A DNA stretch of 23,227 nt from a virus: positions 1 through 23,227 of IMG/VR virus record IMGVR_UViG_3300044954_000071, one strand, 5' to 3'. Made by a program: the position numbers and the translations under genes. Of this stretch, positions 22,608-23,227 are shown one piece after another (positions within the stretch are counted from its first letter, which is position 1; each line of letters starts with the position of its first letter). The notes beneath the pieces are model-generated. The model worked only from the letters and a program-made list of their open reading frames with translations, searched no databases and was not told the DNA's origin.

Positions 22608-23227
22608 ACATCGAATTTATGACGTTCTCTGTTTTTTATAAATTCCAAAGTCATTTTTTTTGCTTTTTCCTCAATTGACGGATCGTAGTCAACTTTTGAC
22701 ATTTCTTTTTCACACTCTGATATCTGTCTTTCTACTTCTATAATATCTTTTTTCAAATCATTTAATACTTTATTTCTATTATCTGTACTATCTGTCCAAA
22801 CTTCATATGTTCCATCTTCGTTGAAATATTTTAATTTAGGATCGTAATTTTCAAGATATTCTATGCTCTCTAAAATTTTTGTTTTAAAGTCTTTTAACTT
22901 TGAATATTCAGTGGAAAATGTATAATATTTTGCATAATCGTTAAATTTGCCTAATATTTTTAACCGGCTGTCGAATATTATGCTACAATCATAACATTTC
23001 CCACATCTATTATAGACTCTTTGATCTAAATAATTGCCAAATTTTATATTTAAATTACAAATAGAACATTTTTGTTCAATTTTAATTTGTGCTAATTTTG
23101 ATACTCTTTTTTTAACTCCATTTTCTTTTTTCCATTTATTTCTCCGACTATCTTCCCACTCTTCACCTTCTTTTCTATTTAATAGTTCGGTATTAGAATC
23201 ATAACCTACTTGAATAAATGCTCTTTC
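22604..23227 (-). CDS. Zinc-ribbon and coiled-coil protein before TerL (5' end cut off), possible small terminase or accessory
   Basis: The frame is open from the right edge for 207 codons and ends in TGA overlapping the TerL start (ATGA, 22607-22604). The start lies outside the window. A four- or five-Cys ribbon is visible: C-x2-C (KCSICNL) followed 17 residues later by C-x2-C-x2-C (RCGKCYDCS). The rest is helical and charged, with a coiled-coil-like stretch (LNDLKKDIIEVERQISECEK). In T4-like phages the small terminase (gp16) is encoded just before gp17, so position suggests that role. The zinc ribbon is not typical of gp16, so I leave the function open. The protein also resembles zinc-ribbon parts of phage nucleases in general form. 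Confidence 0.6.
   Translation of the reverse strand, partial: ERAFIQVGYDSNTELLNRKEGEEWEDSRRNKWKKENGVKKRVSKLAQIKIEQKCSICNLNIKFGNYLDQRVYNRCGKCYDCSIIFDSRLKILGKFNDYAKYYTFSTEYSKLKDFKTKILESIEYLENYDPKLKYFNEDGTYEVWTDSTDNRNKVLNDLKKDIIEVERQISECEKEMSKVDYDPSIEEKAKKMTLEFIKNRERHKFDV

Overview
This is a structural-gene block from a T4-related tailed phage: a contractile-tailed myovirus of the broad 'far-T4' kind, AT-rich and probably uncultured. The case rests on a recognisable set of T4 homologues: terminase large subunit (gp17), portal (gp20), prohead protease (gp21), scaffold (gp22), major capsid protein (gp23), neck proteins (gp13, gp14) and tail completion protein (gp15). Almost everything is transcribed leftward on the minus strand. 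The host cannot be named. A lipobox protein is compatible with a Gram-negative host, and most starts lack a clear Shine-Dalgarno, carrying instead an A/T-rich start-proximal motif. That is compatible with, but does not prove, a host such as Bacteroidota. No tRNA, CRISPR array or insertion sequence was seen.

Layout in the direction of transcription, from the right edge. A truncated zinc-ribbon/coiled-coil protein overlaps TerL by ATGA. Next comes a portal gene interrupted by a 352-residue intein that carries an HNH endonuclease. Two conserved head-region proteins of unknown role (290 and 311 aa), the prohead protease and a small helical protein follow. A plus-strand pair (14072-15110) interrupts here, with a DUF3008-like N-terminus in its first gene. 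The scaffold and major capsid genes come next, both with good Shine-Dalgarno sites, and a strong intrinsic terminator closes that unit.

To the left of the terminator is an accessory cassette. A minus-strand fusion protein has three zinc fingers, NUMOD3, an EDxHD/Vsr-like nuclease and a C-terminal DNA methyltransferase. It converges on a plus-strand Mom-like DNA-modification protein. Further left are a lipoprotein with an internal membrane segment, a conserved basic protein, a beta-helix protein coupled to a small cupin, a GP88-family protein, gp13, gp14, gp15 and, at the left edge, a collagen-like repeat protein.

How the genes work together: gp22 and gp21 build and mature the prohead from gp23, TerL packages DNA through the portal, and gp13/14/15 close the head and join the tail. 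Three non-capsid proteins begin with the same short peptide ending in L-x-E. This resembles the T4 capsid-targeting sequence cut by gp21, so they may be packaged internal proteins. The items most worth a second look are the nuclease-methyltransferase fusion beside the Mom-like gene, the portal intein, the shared capsid-targeting-like N-termini, and the exact motif ATATTTATAA placed 3-4 bases before several start codons.
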